A stretch of DNA of 64,000 bases, from positions 62,001 to 126,000 of the forward strand of contig NZ_JAJAVH010000011.1 of NCBI RefSeq assembly GCF_020511115.1. The letters are read 5' to 3'. This stretch comes from Luteimonas panaciterrae. GTDB lineage: Bacteria > Pseudomonadota > Gammaproteobacteria > Xanthomonadales > Xanthomonadaceae. A program made the position numbers and the translations under genes. The notes under the pieces are model-generated. The model ran no database searches. It saw only the letters and a program-made list of their open reading frames with translations, and was not told where the DNA came from. Positions 32,858 through 43,063 of the stretch are shown here, one piece after another (position 1 is the first letter of the stretch; every line of letters begins with the position of its first letter).

Positions 32858-34693
32858 ATGATCTTCCGCTGGTTCGAATCTCTCATCGACATCTTCGCCA
32901 AGACCGGCGACGAGACACCGCCGCGCAGCGTGTGGCGCTTCTACTGGCACTACCTGCGACAGGTGAAGGGCATCCTCGCGGCGGTGTGCGTGCTGGGATT
33001 CTTCGGCGCGCTGGTGGAGGTCGCGCTGTTCGAATTCCTTGGCCGATTGATCGATCTTGCCAACGTCGCGCCGTCCGAGGACTTCTTCACGCGCCACGGC
33101 CGCGAACTTGCGTGGATGGTCTTCGTCGCCTTGATCGCGCGGCCAATACTGTTCAGCCTGCACGATCTCCTGGTGAACCAGGCTCTGGTGCCGGGTTTCA
33201 CCGCGCGCGTGCGCTGGCAGCAACATCGCTACGTGGTACGGCAGAGCCTGTCGTTCTTCCAGAACGACTATGCCGGACGCATCGCCAATCGCATCATGCA
33301 GACCGGTGCGTCGCTGCGGGAATCGGCGGTGCAGGTGGTCGATGCGATCTGGCACGTGCTGATCTACACGGGAACCGCGCTGGTGCTGTTCGCGCAGGCC
33401 GATCCCTGGCTGATGGTGCCTCTGGCGGTGTGGGCGGTCGGCTACGTGGCATTGCTGGCATTCTTCGTGCCGAGGACGAAGGAGCGGTCGTGGCTGGCTT
33501 CGCAGGCGCGCTCCCGCTTCATGGGGCGTGTGGTGGACGGTTATACCAACATCGCCACGCTCAAGCTGTTCCCGCATGTCGAACGCGAGGACGCCTACGT
33601 CGCCGAAGCCGTCGCCGACAACGCCGACAAGCTGCGCAGCATGACGCGTCTGACCACGGCTATGGATTTCAGCATCACCTGTCTCAACGGTCTGCTGATC
33701 GTAAGCACGTCCGGTTTGGCGCTGTGGCTGTGGAGCAAGGGCGCGATCACCACTGGCGCGATCGCCCTGACGACAGGTCTGGTGATCCGTATCAACAACA
33801 TGTCCGGATGGATCATGTGGGTGGTGAACGGCATCTTCGAGGCGATCGGCACGGTGCAGGACGGCATGCAGACCGTGGCGCAGCCGCACACGGTGATCGA
33901 TCGGGAAGATGCGAAGCCGCTACAGGTCACGCGCGGCGAGGTGCGTTTCGAGGATATCCATTTCCACTACGGCAAGCAGGGTGGAGTGATCGCGGGGCTC
34001 GATCTGACGGTGAAGCCCGGTGAACGCATCGGCCTGGTCGGGCCGTCGGGCGCGGGCAAGTCAACGCTGGTCAACGTGTTGTTGCGGCTGTACGACCTGG
34101 AAGCCGGCCGCATCCTGATCGATGGACAGGACATCGCAGGCGTCACCCAGGAAAGCCTGCGCGGCCAGATCGGCGTGGTGACGCAGGATACGTCGCTGCT
34201 GCATCGTTCCATTCGCGACAACCTGCTGTATGGCCGTCCGAGCGCGAGCGAGGCCGAAGTGGAGGCCGCCGTGCGAAGCGCGCGTGCGGACGGCTTCATC
34301 GCCTCGCTGGTCGATGGCGAAGGCCACACCGGCTACGAAGCGATGGTCGGCGAGCGCGGCGTGAAGCTGTCGGGCGGGCAACGCCAGCGCATCGCCATCG
34401 CGCGCGTGCTGCTGAAGAATGCGCCGCTCCTGCTGCTGGACGAAGCGACCTCCGCGCTCGACTCGGAGGTCGAGGCCGCGATCCAGGACAACCTGGATAC
34501 GTTGATGGAAGGCAAGACGGTGATCGCCATCGCGCACCGGTTGTCGACCATCGCGCGCATGGACCGGCTGGTGGTCATGGATCAGGGGCTCATCGTCGAA
34601 ACCGGCACGCATGCCGAATTGATCGAGCGTGATGGTCTGTATGCGCGCTTGTGGCGGCGTCAGACCGGCGGATTCGTGGCGGTGGAGGCCTGA
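32858..34693 (+). CDS. ABC-type exporter, fused permease and ATPase
   Basis: A 611-aa half-transporter. Six helices in the N-terminal ~320 residues (KGILAAVCVLGFFGALVEVALFEFLG and onward), then the ATPase: Walker A GPSGAGKST at about 395-403, Q-loop VTQDTSLLH, signature LSGGQRQRIAIARVLLK, Walker B LLLLDEATSALD, and the H-loop IAIAHRLST. It dimerises to export lipids, drugs or peptides; the closest named relatives are MsbA-type exporters, but nothing fixes the substrate. ATG 32858 is chosen because AAGGAG lies six bases before; ATG 32837, in frame, has no such site. Confidence 0.93.
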   Translation: MIFRWFESLIDIFAKTGDETPPRSVWRFYWHYLRQVKGILAAVCVLGFFGALVEVALFEFLGRLIDLANVAPSEDFFTRHGRELAWMVFVALIARPILFSLHDLLVNQALVPGFTARVRWQQHRYVVRQSLSFFQNDYAGRIANRIMQTGASLRESAVQVVDAIWHVLIYTGTALVLFAQADPWLMVPLAVWAVGYVALLAFFVPRTKERSWLASQARSRFMGRVVDGYTNIATLKLFPHVEREDAYVAEAVADNADKLRSMTRLTTAMDFSITCLNGLLIVSTSGLALWLWSKGAITTGAIALTTGLVIRINNMSGWIMWVVNGIFEAIGTVQDGMQTVAQPHTVIDREDAKPLQVTRGEVRFEDIHFHYGKQGGVIAGLDLTVKPGERIGLVGPSGAGKSTLVNVLLRLYDLEAGRILIDGQDIAGVTQESLRGQIGVVTQDTSLLHRSIRDNLLYGRPSASEAEVEAAVRSARADGFIASLVDGEGHTGYEAMVGERGVKLSGGQRQRIAIARVLLKNAPLLLLDEATSALDSEVEAAIQDNLDTLMEGKTVIAIAHRLSTIARMDRLVVMDQGLIVETGTHAELIERDGLYARLWRRQTGGFVAVEA

Positions 34694-34702
34694 GGATTCC
34701 GG

Positions 34703-34725
34703 AGCCGGGAACTTGATTCCCGGCT
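34703..34725 (+). terminator. Hairpin after the ABC exporter gene
   Basis: AGCCGGGAA (34703-34711), loop CTTGA, TTCCCGGCT (34717-34725): a perfect 9-bp stem ten bases after the stop. No T-run follows, so it may terminate weakly or insulate the kdp promoter region downstream. Confidence 0.45.
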
Positions 34726-34750
34726 GAAGATTACGCGAAACAGCCCAGGA

Positions 34751-34767
34751 TTTACGCCGAATTTACG
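34751..34767 (+). promoter_or_regulatory. Putative KdpE-binding site
   Basis: TTTACGCCGAATTTACG is two TTTACG half-sites with a 5-base gap. The Escherichia coli KdpE site is TTTATA, five bases, TTTACA, the same 17-bp layout. It lies 93 bases upstream of the TorF porin start, itself the first gene before kdpF, with no promoter in between, so activation of a porin-kdpFABC transcript is the natural reading. A third TTTACG occurs at 34795. Confidence 0.65.
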
Positions 34768-34859
34768 GGGCTGGATGGTGCGACACATATCGGCTTTACG
34801 TGCGTCCGAACGAAAATTTCACCGTGCCCGATCGGGGCAGTTTTCATTCGGAAACAAGC

Positions 34860-35612
34860 ATGTTGTCCCAGAAATTTTCCGGCCGCCGCGTCGCTCCCAT
34901 GGCGCTCGCAGCGGCTTGCGCAGGCGTTCTATCGTTCTCCGCCGCCTTTCGCGCCGATGCGGTGGCCGTCAGCGGCAGTGCCGCGCTGACCACCGATTAC
35001 GTGTGGCGCGGCACCACCCAGACCCAGGGCGATCCGGCGGTGCAGGCTGGTTTCAAGATCGCCGGCGATTCCGGTTTCTACGGTTCGGTCTGGGGCTCGA
35101 ACGTCGAGTTCGCACCCGAGACCCACGCCAGCAGCGAGTTCGATTTCACGGTCGGCTGGAGCGGTAACGTCGCCGAGGATTGGGCGCTCGACGTCAACGT
35201 CCTGCATTACGCCTATCCGTCGACCACCACAGACCTCAATTGGACCGAGCTCAACGGAACCGTTACCTGGAAGAGCAACTACTGGGCTTCGCTGGGAGTG
35301 TCCAACGAGGCGCTGGGTTACGACGAAAGCGGTGTCTATGGTCTCGTCGGTGCGCGCCTGCCGGTGAACGACCGGTTGCGGTTCGAAGCCACTCTGGCGC
35401 ATTACGCGCTCAAGGATCTCAACGGCGATCGCCGAGACGACGACTACACGCACGGCTCGCTGAGCGCGATCTGGGCCTTCGCCAAGGCCGATTCCGGTCC
35501 GCTCATCGAGGCGCGCTTGACCGCGCACGGGACCGATTCGAAAGCGAAGGATTTCTTCGGCGACAAATACGCAGGCAGCCGCATCGAAGCGGCCCTGCAA
35601 GCGTCATTCTGA
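34860..35612 (+). CDS. TorF-family outer-membrane porin, kdp-linked
   Basis: A 250-aa outer-membrane beta-barrel. Signal peptide of about 35 residues (ends RADA-VA), then short amphipathic strands typical of the TorF/gcw_chp family: VSGSAALTTDYVWRGTTQTQGDPAVQAG, SGFYGSVWGSNVEF, FDFTVGWSGNVAEDWALDVNVLHYAYP, down to an aromatic C terminus (AALQASF). ATG 34860 starts the signal peptide. Only 13 bases separate its stop from kdpF, so it is probably the first gene of the kdp transcript and may let potassium or osmolytes across the outer membrane, an inference from linkage. Confidence 0.88.
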   Translation: MLSQKFSGRRVAPMALAAACAGVLSFSAAFRADAVAVSGSAALTTDYVWRGTTQTQGDPAVQAGFKIAGDSGFYGSVWGSNVEFAPETHASSEFDFTVGWSGNVAEDWALDVNVLHYAYPSTTTDLNWTELNGTVTWKSNYWASLGVSNEALGYDESGVYGLVGARLPVNDRLRFEATLAHYALKDLNGDRRDDDYTHGSLSAIWAFAKADSGPLIEARLTAHGTDSKAKDFFGDKYAGSRIEAALQASF

Positions 35613-35625
35613 GAGGAGTAGTGCC

Positions 35626-35718
35626 ATGCCTGGCTGGCTTGCATTGTTGTGCGGCATCGCCGTCATCGTCGCAGGTGCCTACCTGCTGTTCGTGATCCTG
35701 TTCCCCGAACGCTTCTGA
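35626..35718 (+). CDS. kdpF: Potassium-transporting ATPase subunit KdpF
   Basis: A 30-residue single-helix membrane protein, MPGWLALLCGIAVIVAGAYL then LFVILFPERF. Size, the central helix and the PE-R-F ending are standard for KdpF, which stabilises the KdpABC complex. AGGAG lies seven bases before ATG 35626. It sits between the porin gene and kdpA. It is too short for most gene callers but the operon position makes it secure. Confidence 0.92.
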   Translation: MPGWLALLCGIAVIVAGAYLLFVILFPERF

Positions 35719-35774
35719 TCGAAGCGCCGGAAGCAAGACGTTCTCAATAAAGACGTCTCCAATGAGATTCCGTC

Positions 35775-37514
35775 ATGACTGAAGCAGTATTGATCTTCGC
35801 GCTCGCCATCGTGCTGGGTTGGCCCCTGGGGCGTTACCTGGCCGCGGTGATGCGCGGCACTCCGATGCGCATCGATCGCGTGTTCGGGTTCATCGAGAAA
35901 CCGTTGTACGCGCTATTGGGTGTTCGCTTCGACGCGAACGGCCATGCCCGCGGCATGTCCTGGCGCGGATACGCCTCGGCCTTCCTGGTCAGCAATCTGT
36001 TCGTGGGCCTGATCGTCTGGGGGCAGTTCATGACCCAGGCGTGGCTGCCGCTGAATCCGGACGCCGTTCCGAATATGCGCTGGGATCTGGCGCTGCACAC
36101 GATGGTCTCGTTCCTCACCAACACCAATCAACAGCACTATTCGGGACAGGCGCAGCTGTCGTACCTGTCGCAGATGGTGGGTATCGTCGGCTTGCAAGTG
36201 GTGACGCCGATGATGGGGCTTGCCCTCGTCGTGGCCACGCTGCGGGCACTGTTTGGCGGGCGTGATCTACGCGCTGCCGGTGCCAAGACCGAGGAAGGCC
36301 ATCGTGAAGTCAGCGGCGATGTCGATGTCGGCAACTACTTTGTCGATGTGGTGCGCGCGACGGTACGCTTCATGCTGCCGATCTGCCTGGTGTGGAGCGT
36401 TCTGCTCGCGAGCCAGGGCGTGCCAGCGACGCTGCAGGGTGGGCCAAGCGCCGTTCCCGTGGATACCGGCGTGGGCATGAAGGAGCAAAAGATTCCGCTC
36501 GGCCCGGTGGCGCCGATGGTGGCGGTGAAGCAGCTCGGCACCAACGGCGGCGGTTGGTACGGCCCCAACAGTGCAGTGCCTCTGGAGAATCCGACGCCGT
36601 TGTCGAATCTGCTCGAAACGCTCGCGATCATCCTGATTCCGGTGGCGGTGGCCTTCATGGTCGGGCCGTTCACGGGGCGGCGTAAATTCACGACATTGGT
36701 CTTCGGTTCGATGCTGCTGATGTCGGTGCTGTCGACCTCGATCGCTATCTGGTCGGAAGGCCATTCCGCGACGAGTACCGACATCGCATTGATGGAGGGC
36801 AAGGAGACGCGCTTTGGCGCTGACGCTTCGGCATTGTGGGCGGCGGTCACCACGCAGACCTCCAACGGTTCGGTCAACGCCATGCACGATTCGCTCAGCC
36901 CGCTCACTGGCGGTGTGGCGATGGTCGACATGCTGGTGAACGCGATCTGGGGCGGCATCGGCTGCGGCTTGCAGCAGTTCATCGTCTATCTGCTGCTGAG
37001 CGTGTTCCTCGCCGGCCTGATGACCGGCCGCACGCCGGAACTGTTCGGCCGCAAGATCGAAGCACCGGAAGTGCGGTTGTTGGCGTTGCTGATCCTGCTG
37101 CAGCCATTGGTGGTGCTCGGATTCACCGCGGTGACGCTGGCGATTCCGTCGATCACCGGCAACTCCAACCCTGGATTCCACGGCATCAGCCAGGTGTTCT
37201 ACGAGTACACATCGGCCTTCGCCAACAACGGCTCGGGGTTCGAGGGATTGGGTGACAACACTTACTGGTGGAACCTGAGCTGCGTCGCGGTGCTGCTGCT
37301 AGGCCGCTATCCCGCGCTGATCGTGCCGCTGATCGTGGCCGCCAAGCTCGCGCGCAAGCGGCAGGCGCCGGAAAGCGCCGGCAGCTTGCACATCGAAACC
37401 CCGACTTTCGCGCTGACATTGGTCGCGGTGATCGCCATCCTCACGGTGCTGCAGTTCATGCCGGCGCTGGTGCTGGGGCCAGTCGCCGACCATCTGTCGC
37501 TTGCGGTGCATTGA
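35775..37514 (+). CDS. kdpA: Potassium-transporting ATPase, potassium-binding subunit KdpA
   Basis: The channel-like potassium-binding subunit of the high-affinity KdpFABC pump. 579 aa with about ten helices; four selectivity-filter loops are seen, including [11 protein letters not shown] (about 115-125), [14 protein letters not shown] (near 252), [11 protein letters not shown] (near 362) and FANNGSGF (near 484). Length and order match the family. A 56-base gap follows kdpF. It acts with KdpB (ATPase) and KdpC in the inner membrane when external potassium is low. Confidence 0.98.
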   Translation: MTEAVLIFALAIVLGWPLGRYLAAVMRGTPMRIDRVFGFIEKPLYALLGVRFDANGHARGMSWRGYASAFLVSNLFVGLIVWGQFMTQAWLPLNPDAVPNMRWDLALHTMVSFLTNTNQQHYSGQAQLSYLSQMVGIVGLQVVTPMMGLALVVATLRALFGGRDLRAAGAKTEEGHREVSGDVDVGNYFVDVVRATVRFMLPICLVWSVLLASQGVPATLQGGPSAVPVDTGVGMKEQKIPLGPVAPMVAVKQLGTNGGGWYGPNSAVPLENPTPLSNLLETLAIILIPVAVAFMVGPFTGRRKFTTLVFGSMLLMSVLSTSIAIWSEGHSATSTDIALMEGKETRFGADASALWAAVTTQTSNGSVNAMHDSLSPLTGGVAMVDMLVNAIWGGIGCGLQQFIVYLLLSVFLAGLMTGRTPELFGRKIEAPEVRLLALLILLQPLVVLGFTAVTLAIPSITGNSNPGFHGISQVFYEYTSAFANNGSGFEGLGDNTYWWNLSCVAVLLLGRYPALIVPLIVAAKLARKRQAPESAGSLHIETPTFALTLVAVIAILTVLQFMPALVLGPVADHLSLAVH

Positions 37515-37525
37515 GTAACGACGCC

Positions 37526-39571
37526 ATGAATACAACTTCTCCACAGCAAAAGACACGCCGCGACCATCCCGCCTTGGTCGACAATGCCGCGCTACGCAGC
37601 GCCCTGCGTGACAGTTTCCTCAAGCTTTCGCCGCGCGCGCTGGTCAAGAGCCCGGTGATGGCGGTGGTCTTCGGCGGCACGCTGCTGGCCGCGATCATCA
37701 CGATCGCGGGGCAGGCGCCGGCCGGCTTCGGCTGGGCGGTGACGCTGATCCTGTTCGTCACGGTGTTGTTCGGCAATTTCGCCGAAGCGATCGCCGAGGC
37801 GCGTGGTCGTGGCCAGGCGGCATCGTTGCGCCGTGCGCGCAAGGATCTGATCGCGCGCCGCGTCGATACCAAATTGCCTGGCAAAGAAAGCAAGGTTGCT
37901 GCGGCGGAACTTCGCCCTGGCGATCTGGTGATCGTCTCGGCGGGCGAACTGATCCCGGCCGATGGCGAGATCATCAAGGGCGTGGCGACGATCAACGAGT
38001 CCGCCGTCACCGGCGAATCCGCGCCGGTGCTGCGTGAGGCCGGCACCGATCGCTCCGGCGTCATCGGCGGCACCAAGGTGCTGTCCGACGAGATTCTGGT
38101 GAAGGTCACCGCAGAGCCCGGCCAGAGCTTTCTCGACCGCATGATCGCGCTCGTGGAAGGCGCCAACCGGCAGAAAACGCCGAACGAGATCGCGCTGACG
38201 ATGCTGCTGGCGGCGATGACGCTCACCTTCCTGATCGTGGTGGTGACGCTGCCGGCGATCGGCGCCTTCGTCGGCGTCAAGGTCGATCCGCTGCTGCTGA
38301 TCGCGCTGCTGGTGTGCCTGATTCCAACCACGATCGGCGGCCTGCTGCCGGCGATCGGCATCGCCGGCATGAATCGCGCGCTGTCCGCCAACGTGCTGGC
38401 GAAATCCGGCAAGGCTGTGGAAGTGGCGGGTGATGTCGACGTGTTGCTGCTCGACAAGACCGGCACGATCACGCATGGCGATCGCCAGGCCACCGCGTTC
38501 CATCCGATGGCCGGTGTCGACATCGAGCAACTGCGCGAAGCGGCGTTGTTGTCCTCGCTCGCCGATCCGACGCCGGAAGGCAAGTCGATCGTGAAGCTGG
38601 CCCGGGAGCAGGGCTGCGGTGTCGCCGAACCCGAGCAGGCGGATTACGTGCAGTTCACGGCACAGACGCGCATGTCGGGCGTGGATGTGGGTGGTCGCGT
38701 GATCCGCAAGGGCGCGGGAGATGCGATCGGCAAGCACGTGCTCGCGCTGGATGGTGTCGTCTCGCCTGAGCTCGAGGGCCGCGTGGCCCAGGTCGCACGC
38801 AGTGGCGCCACGCCGCTGGTGGTGGCCGAAGGCAAGCATGTGCTCGGTGTGGTGGAACTGTCGGATGTGGTGAAGCACGGCGTGAAGGAGCGCTTCGCGC
38901 GCCTGCGCGCGATGGGCGTGAAGACGGTGATGATCACCGGCGACAACCCGCTCACCGCCGCCGCGATCGCCGCCGAGGCCGGCGTCGACGATTACATCGC
39001 CGAGGCCAAGCCGGAGGACAAGCTCGCCAAGATTCGCGAAGAACAAGCCCGCGGCCGTCTGGTGGCGATGGTAGGCGACGGTACCAACGACGCACCGGCA
39101 CTGGCGCAGGCCGATGTCGGCCTGGCGATGAATTCCGGCACGCAGGCGGCGAAGGAAGCCGGCAACATGGTCGATCTGGACAGCGATCCGGCCAAGCTTC
39201 TGGCCGTGGTCGAAGTTGGAAAGCAGCAGCTGATCACGCGCGGCGCGCTGACCACGTTCTCGTTGGCCAACGACGTGTCGAAGTATTTCGCCATCCTGCC
39301 GGCATTGTTCGCGGCCGCGCTGCCGCAGATCGCCGCACTCAACGTCATGCATCTGTCGAGCCCGTCGAATGCGGTGCTGGCGGCGCTGATCTTCAACGCG
39401 TTGATCATTCCGGCGCTGATCCCGCTGGCGCTTCGCGGCGTGCGCTTCAAGCCCGCCAATGCCGTGGTGCTGCTGCGCCGGAACATGCTGCTGTACGGCG
39501 TCGGCGGCGTGATCCTGCCCTTCGCCGCGATCAAATTGATCGACATGCTGCTCGTCCTGTTCGGAGCCTGA
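37526..39571 (+). CDS. kdpB: Potassium-transporting ATPase, ATP-binding subunit KdpB
   Basis: The P-type ATPase subunit, 681 aa. TGES at 162-165 is the dephosphorylation loop, DKTGT at 310-314 carries the phosphorylated Asp310, and [18 protein letters not shown] and [14 protein letters not shown] are the hinge and P-domain motifs. Membrane helices at about 45-63, 70-88, 225-248 and 255-278 are followed by the catalytic loop and C-terminal helices. ATG 37526 lies 11 bases after kdpA; the frame from 37268 is a shadow of kdpA. It hydrolyses ATP to drive potassium uptake through KdpA. Confidence 0.98.
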   Translation: MNTTSPQQKTRRDHPALVDNAALRSALRDSFLKLSPRALVKSPVMAVVFGGTLLAAIITIAGQAPAGFGWAVTLILFVTVLFGNFAEAIAEARGRGQAASLRRARKDLIARRVDTKLPGKESKVAAAELRPGDLVIVSAGELIPADGEIIKGVATINESAVTGESAPVLREAGTDRSGVIGGTKVLSDEILVKVTAEPGQSFLDRMIALVEGANRQKTPNEIALTMLLAAMTLTFLIVVVTLPAIGAFVGVKVDPLLLIALLVCLIPTTIGGLLPAIGIAGMNRALSANVLAKSGKAVEVAGDVDVLLLDKTGTITHGDRQATAFHPMAGVDIEQLREAALLSSLADPTPEGKSIVKLAREQGCGVAEPEQADYVQFTAQTRMSGVDVGGRVIRKGAGDAIGKHVLALDGVVSPELEGRVAQVARSGATPLVVAEGKHVLGVVELSDVVKHGVKERFARLRAMGVKTVMITGDNPLTAAAIAAEAGVDDYIAEAKPEDKLAKIREEQARGRLVAMVGDGTNDAPALAQADVGLAMNSGTQAAKEAGNMVDLDSDPAKLLAVVEVGKQQLITRGALTTFSLANDVSKYFAILPALFAAALPQIAALNVMHLSSPSNAVLAALIFNALIIPALIPLALRGVRFKPANAVVLLRRNMLLYGVGGVILPFAAIKLIDMLLVLFGA

Positions 39572-39572
39572 T

Positions 39573-40163
39573 ATGAATTCCTCCCTTCAACCGCTGGATG
39601 ATGGCCGCGTGCTGCGCGGGTCGGTCGCTCTTGCCGCGGCAACACTGATTGGCGCCGGCCTGCTGTATTCGCTGGCCGGAACCGGTCTCGGTCGCGTACT
39701 GTTTCCCGCGCAGGCAACCGGCAGCCTCGTCGAGCGCGACGGTGTCATCGTCGGTTCCGCACTGGTGGCGCAGCCGTTCGCGGATGCGCGCTATTTCCAA
39801 CCGCGTCCTTCGGCTGCGAACTATGATCCGATGGCCGCCGCCGGCAGCAACCAGGCGCGCACCAACCCGGACCTGCGCAAGCGTATCGAGGAGACGGCGG
39901 CCACGGTGGCGGCACGCGACGGCATCGCGGCGGCGGATGTCCCCGCGGAACTGGCGACCCAGTCGGGCGGTGGTCTCGATCCCGACATCTCGCCCGCCGG
40001 CGCGCGGGTGCAGATCGCGCGCGTCGCCAAGGCGCGCGGGCTGGCGCCGGACGTCGTCGCCAAGCTCGTCGATGAACATACACGCGGACAGCAGTTCGGT
40101 GTGCTGGGCGAGCCGCGTGTCAATGTGCTCGAGCTAAATCTTGCCCTGGATGCAGCGCGCTGA
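39573..40163 (+). CDS. kdpC: Potassium-transporting ATPase subunit KdpC
   Basis: The 196-aa KdpC subunit: one N-terminal helix (about 14-36), then a periplasmic domain with the family signatures GSALVAQPFADARYFQPRPSA and NPDLRKRIEE, and the end segment VNVLELNLALDA. KdpC is thought to help potassium entry to KdpA. It starts one base beyond the kdpB stop. A long hairpin follows between kdpC and kdpD. Confidence 0.97.
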   Translation: MNSSLQPLDDGRVLRGSVALAAATLIGAGLLYSLAGTGLGRVLFPAQATGSLVERDGVIVGSALVAQPFADARYFQPRPSAANYDPMAAAGSNQARTNPDLRKRIEETAATVAARDGIAAADVPAELATQSGGGLDPDISPAGARVQIARVAKARGLAPDVVAKLVDEHTRGQQFGVLGEPRVNVLELNLALDAAR

Positions 40164-40170
40164 CGACTGC

Positions 40171-40204
40171 GCACATCATTCCCTCTGGCTCGGGAATGAT
40201 GTGC
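40171..40204 (+). terminator. 13-bp hairpin between kdpC and kdpD
   Basis: GCACATCATTCCC (40171-40183), an 8-base loop, GGGAATGATGTGC (40192-40204): a perfect 13-bp stem in the 93-bp gap. No T-run follows, so it is more likely an RNA-stability element or attenuator lowering kdpDE relative to kdpFABC than a full terminator. Confidence 0.6.
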
Positions 40205-40256
40205 CGCGCGAACACGCCTTGTGCTTCATGGCCATGTTTCGGCGCACAATTAGCCC

Positions 40257-43001
40257 ATGACAGATCCGCGCCAAGCCCAGGCCGACGCCCTTGTCGGTGA
40301 ACTCCGCCGCCAGGGCGCGGGTCGGCTGACGATCTTCCTCGGCGCCGCGCCCGGTGTCGGCAAGACCTACACCATGCTGTCGCGCGCGCGCGAGCTGAAG
40401 AAGCAGGGTGTCGATATCGTCGCCGGCATCATCGAAACGCATGGCCGTGTCGAGACCGCCGCGCTGCTCGATGGTCTGGAGCAGATGCCGCGCAAGAAGA
40501 TTCCATACCGCGGCGCCACGCTGGAAGAACTCGATCTCGATGCACTGATCTCGCGTAAGCCAGCCGTCGCGCTGGTCGACGAACTTGCCCATCGCAACGC
40601 GCCAGGCAGCCGCCACGATCGACGCTGGCAGGACGTGAACGAACTGCTCGACGCCGGGATCGACGTCTACACCACGATCAACATCCAGCACCTGGAAAGC
40701 CTCAACGACGTCGTACACCGCATCACCGGCGTACGCGTCAGCGAGACGGTGCCGGACAGCGTGTTCGATCGCCTGCGCGACATCGTGCTGGTCGATCTGC
40801 CGCCGCGCGAACTGATCCAGCGCCTGAAGGACGGCAAGGTCTACGTCCCGGAGCAGGCGCTGCAGGCCTTGCAGGCGTTCTTCTCGCCCTCGAATCTGGC
40901 CGCGCTGCGCGAACTGGCGATGCAGACCGCGGCAGACCGTGTCGACAGCGATCTGCGCGAGACGCAAGTCGCCCGCGGCCTTCCGGGCGTGAGCCTGCGC
41001 CGCAGCGTGATGATCGCGATCGACGGCCACGGGCAATCTGAGTATCTGGTGCGGATAGGACGGCGCATCGCCGAACGACGCGCGGCGCCCTGGATCGTGG
41101 TGACGGTGAATCGTGGCCGCGCGCCGAACGAGGAGGTGCAGCGGGAACTCGATCGTGCCTTCGCGCTGGCACGCAGGCTCGGCGGCGAGGCCGTGGTGCT
41201 GCACGGCAACAGCATCGTCGACGCGTTGCTGGATCATGCCGGGCAGAACGGTGCCTCCACCATTGTGCTCGGTCGCACGCGCGAGCGCCCCTGGGCGCGC
41301 ATGATCAACCGCACGCTGACGCAGCAGCTGCTACAGCGCGGTGCGCATCTGGAGCTGACCATCATCAGCACGCCGGAGGCGAGGGCGCAGTCGCGGCGCC
41401 GGTTGCGCGACCAGATCGCCGTGAGCAAGTCGACCTGGAGCGATACCGCCATCGCGGTGCTGGGAAGCGCCCTGGCTACGGGATTCGCGGCATTGGCCGA
41501 GCGCTGGGTCGGGCTCGACGACCTGTCGATGGTGTTCATCGTCGCGGTGCTGCTGGTGGCCGCGCGCACGCGCATGCGTTCTGCGATGCTGGCCGCGGTC
41601 CTGTGCTTCCTCGCCTACAACTTCTTCTTCATCGAACCGCGCTTCACGTTCTTCATCGGCGCGCGCCAGGGCTTGGTCACGGTATTGCTGTTCCTGATGG
41701 CGGCCGTCGTCGCTGGTCGCCTGGCATCGCGACTGCGCCAGCAGGTGATCGCATTGCGTGCGGCGAATGCGCATGCGATCGCGTTGCAGGAGCTGGGGCG
41801 GCAATTGGCGAGCGCCGCCGATCTGGGGCAGGTGATGCAGGCCGCGCGCGCGGCTTTTCGCAGATCGCTGGATGCCGCTGTCTGGATCCGGTTGGGCGAG
41901 CGCGACGATATTCCTTCTGGCATTCCTGCGCCGAACGACAAGGATCGCGCCGCCGCCGACTGGGCGTTGCGCAATCGCCAGCCGGCGGGGCGTTTCACCG
42001 ACACGCTCTCGGCATCGGATTGGTGGTTCCTGCCACTGCCGGGCGAGCACGAAGGGCGTGGCTTGTCTGGAGCGCAGGGCGTGGTCGGACTGCGCTTCGG
42101 CGAACATGCGACCACGCTCGGTGCCGAACGCCGCCGGCTCGCCGAGGCGATGGTCGACGATACCGCGCAAGCCGTGCTGCGCACGCATTTGGTCGACGAT
42201 CTGGAAGCCGCGCGGGTCAGCGAGGAAACCGAGCGTTTGCGCTCGGCGCTGCTGTCGTCGGTATCGCATGACCTGCGCTCGCCCTTGGCCTCGATCATCG
42301 GCGCGGCCAGCAGTCTCGACAGTTATGGCGAGGCGATGGGGCAGGAAGATCGCCACGGCCTGCTCGAAACGATCCGTCTGGAAGGCGAGCGCCTGGATCG
42401 CTATATCCAGAATCTGCTTGACATGACGCGTCTCGGTCACGGCGGCCTGTCGCTCAATCGCGATTGGATCGGTGTGGACGAACTCATCGGGTCGGCGATG
42501 ACGCGCCTGCAGCGCTACCAGCCCGGCGTGCGTTTCGATGTCGCCCTCGCCGAGGGGTTGCGGCCGATCTGGGTGCACCCGGCCTTGATCGAGCAGGCGC
42601 TGTTCAACGTCATGGAGAACGCGGCGAAGTTCTCACCGCCCGGCGAAGCGATCGGTGTCGAGGCGCGGCTGGTGAATTCCGTGGCGAATCCCGCGCAGGC
42701 GGCAGGATGGGGCACGGGACAGATATTACGCATCGATGTGCGCGATCGCGGCCCTGGCATTCCAGAAGAGGAACGCCGTCGCATTTTCGACATGTTCTAT
42801 AGCGTGGAACGCGGCGATCGTGGCCGCGAGGGCACTGGCCTTGGATTGACGATCACGCGTGGCATGATTGGCGCGCACGGTGGTGAGGTCGAGGCCTTAC
42901 CCGGTCTTGACGGGCGCGGCACTATCATCCGCATCACGTTACCGTTGATCGAGCCGCCACGCTCCGAAGGGCAAGACAAACCGCCGCATGGAGACCAGTA
43001 A
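40257..43001 (+). CDS. kdpD: Sensor histidine kinase KdpD
   Basis: A 914-aa membrane sensor. The N-terminal KdpD domain has Walker-type GAAPGVGKT (29-37) and VDELAHRNAPGSRHDRRWQDV (near 108-128). A universal-stress-like domain spans about 248-375, the DUF4118 four-helix membrane part about 395-495, and a GAF-like region about 510-640. The histidine kinase follows: SVSHDLRSPLASI with His671, then the ATPase with N-box ENAAKFS and GPGIPEEER, GTGLGLTI. It senses low potassium or turgor and phosphorylates KdpE. Domain order and length match KdpD of proteobacteria. Confidence 0.97.
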   Translation: MTDPRQAQADALVGELRRQGAGRLTIFLGAAPGVGKTYTMLSRARELKKQGVDIVAGIIETHGRVETAALLDGLEQMPRKKIPYRGATLEELDLDALISRKPAVALVDELAHRNAPGSRHDRRWQDVNELLDAGIDVYTTINIQHLESLNDVVHRITGVRVSETVPDSVFDRLRDIVLVDLPPRELIQRLKDGKVYVPEQALQALQAFFSPSNLAALRELAMQTAADRVDSDLRETQVARGLPGVSLRRSVMIAIDGHGQSEYLVRIGRRIAERRAAPWIVVTVNRGRAPNEEVQRELDRAFALARRLGGEAVVLHGNSIVDALLDHAGQNGASTIVLGRTRERPWARMINRTLTQQLLQRGAHLELTIISTPEARAQSRRRLRDQIAVSKSTWSDTAIAVLGSALATGFAALAERWVGLDDLSMVFIVAVLLVAARTRMRSAMLAAVLCFLAYNFFFIEPRFTFFIGARQGLVTVLLFLMAAVVAGRLASRLRQQVIALRAANAHAIALQELGRQLASAADLGQVMQAARAAFRRSLDAAVWIRLGERDDIPSGIPAPNDKDRAAADWALRNRQPAGRFTDTLSASDWWFLPLPGEHEGRGLSGAQGVVGLRFGEHATTLGAERRRLAEAMVDDTAQAVLRTHLVDDLEAARVSEETERLRSALLSSVSHDLRSPLASIIGAASSLDSYGEAMGQEDRHGLLETIRLEGERLDRYIQNLLDMTRLGHGGLSLNRDWIGVDELIGSAMTRLQRYQPGVRFDVALAEGLRPIWVHPALIEQALFNVMENAAKFSPPGEAIGVEARLVNSVANPAQAAGWGTGQILRIDVRDRGPGIPEEERRRIFDMFYSVERGDRGREGTGLGLTITRGMIGAHGGEVEALPGLDGRGTIIRITLPLIEPPRSEGQDKPPHGDQ

Positions 43002-43063
43002 AGTTCCGCAGGCGAATCGTCTTTCCCGGATGGGCAGGAAAAGCATGTGCTTCGAGGTACCGC

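Noticed and set aside
35719..35774. Imperfect AAGACGT repeats between kdpF and kdpA
   Set aside because: Two short imperfect copies within a polycistronic gap; no structure or known site.
37592..39352. 586-codon minus-strand frame over kdpB
   Set aside because: Antisense to a gene with all P-type ATPase motifs; no independent support.
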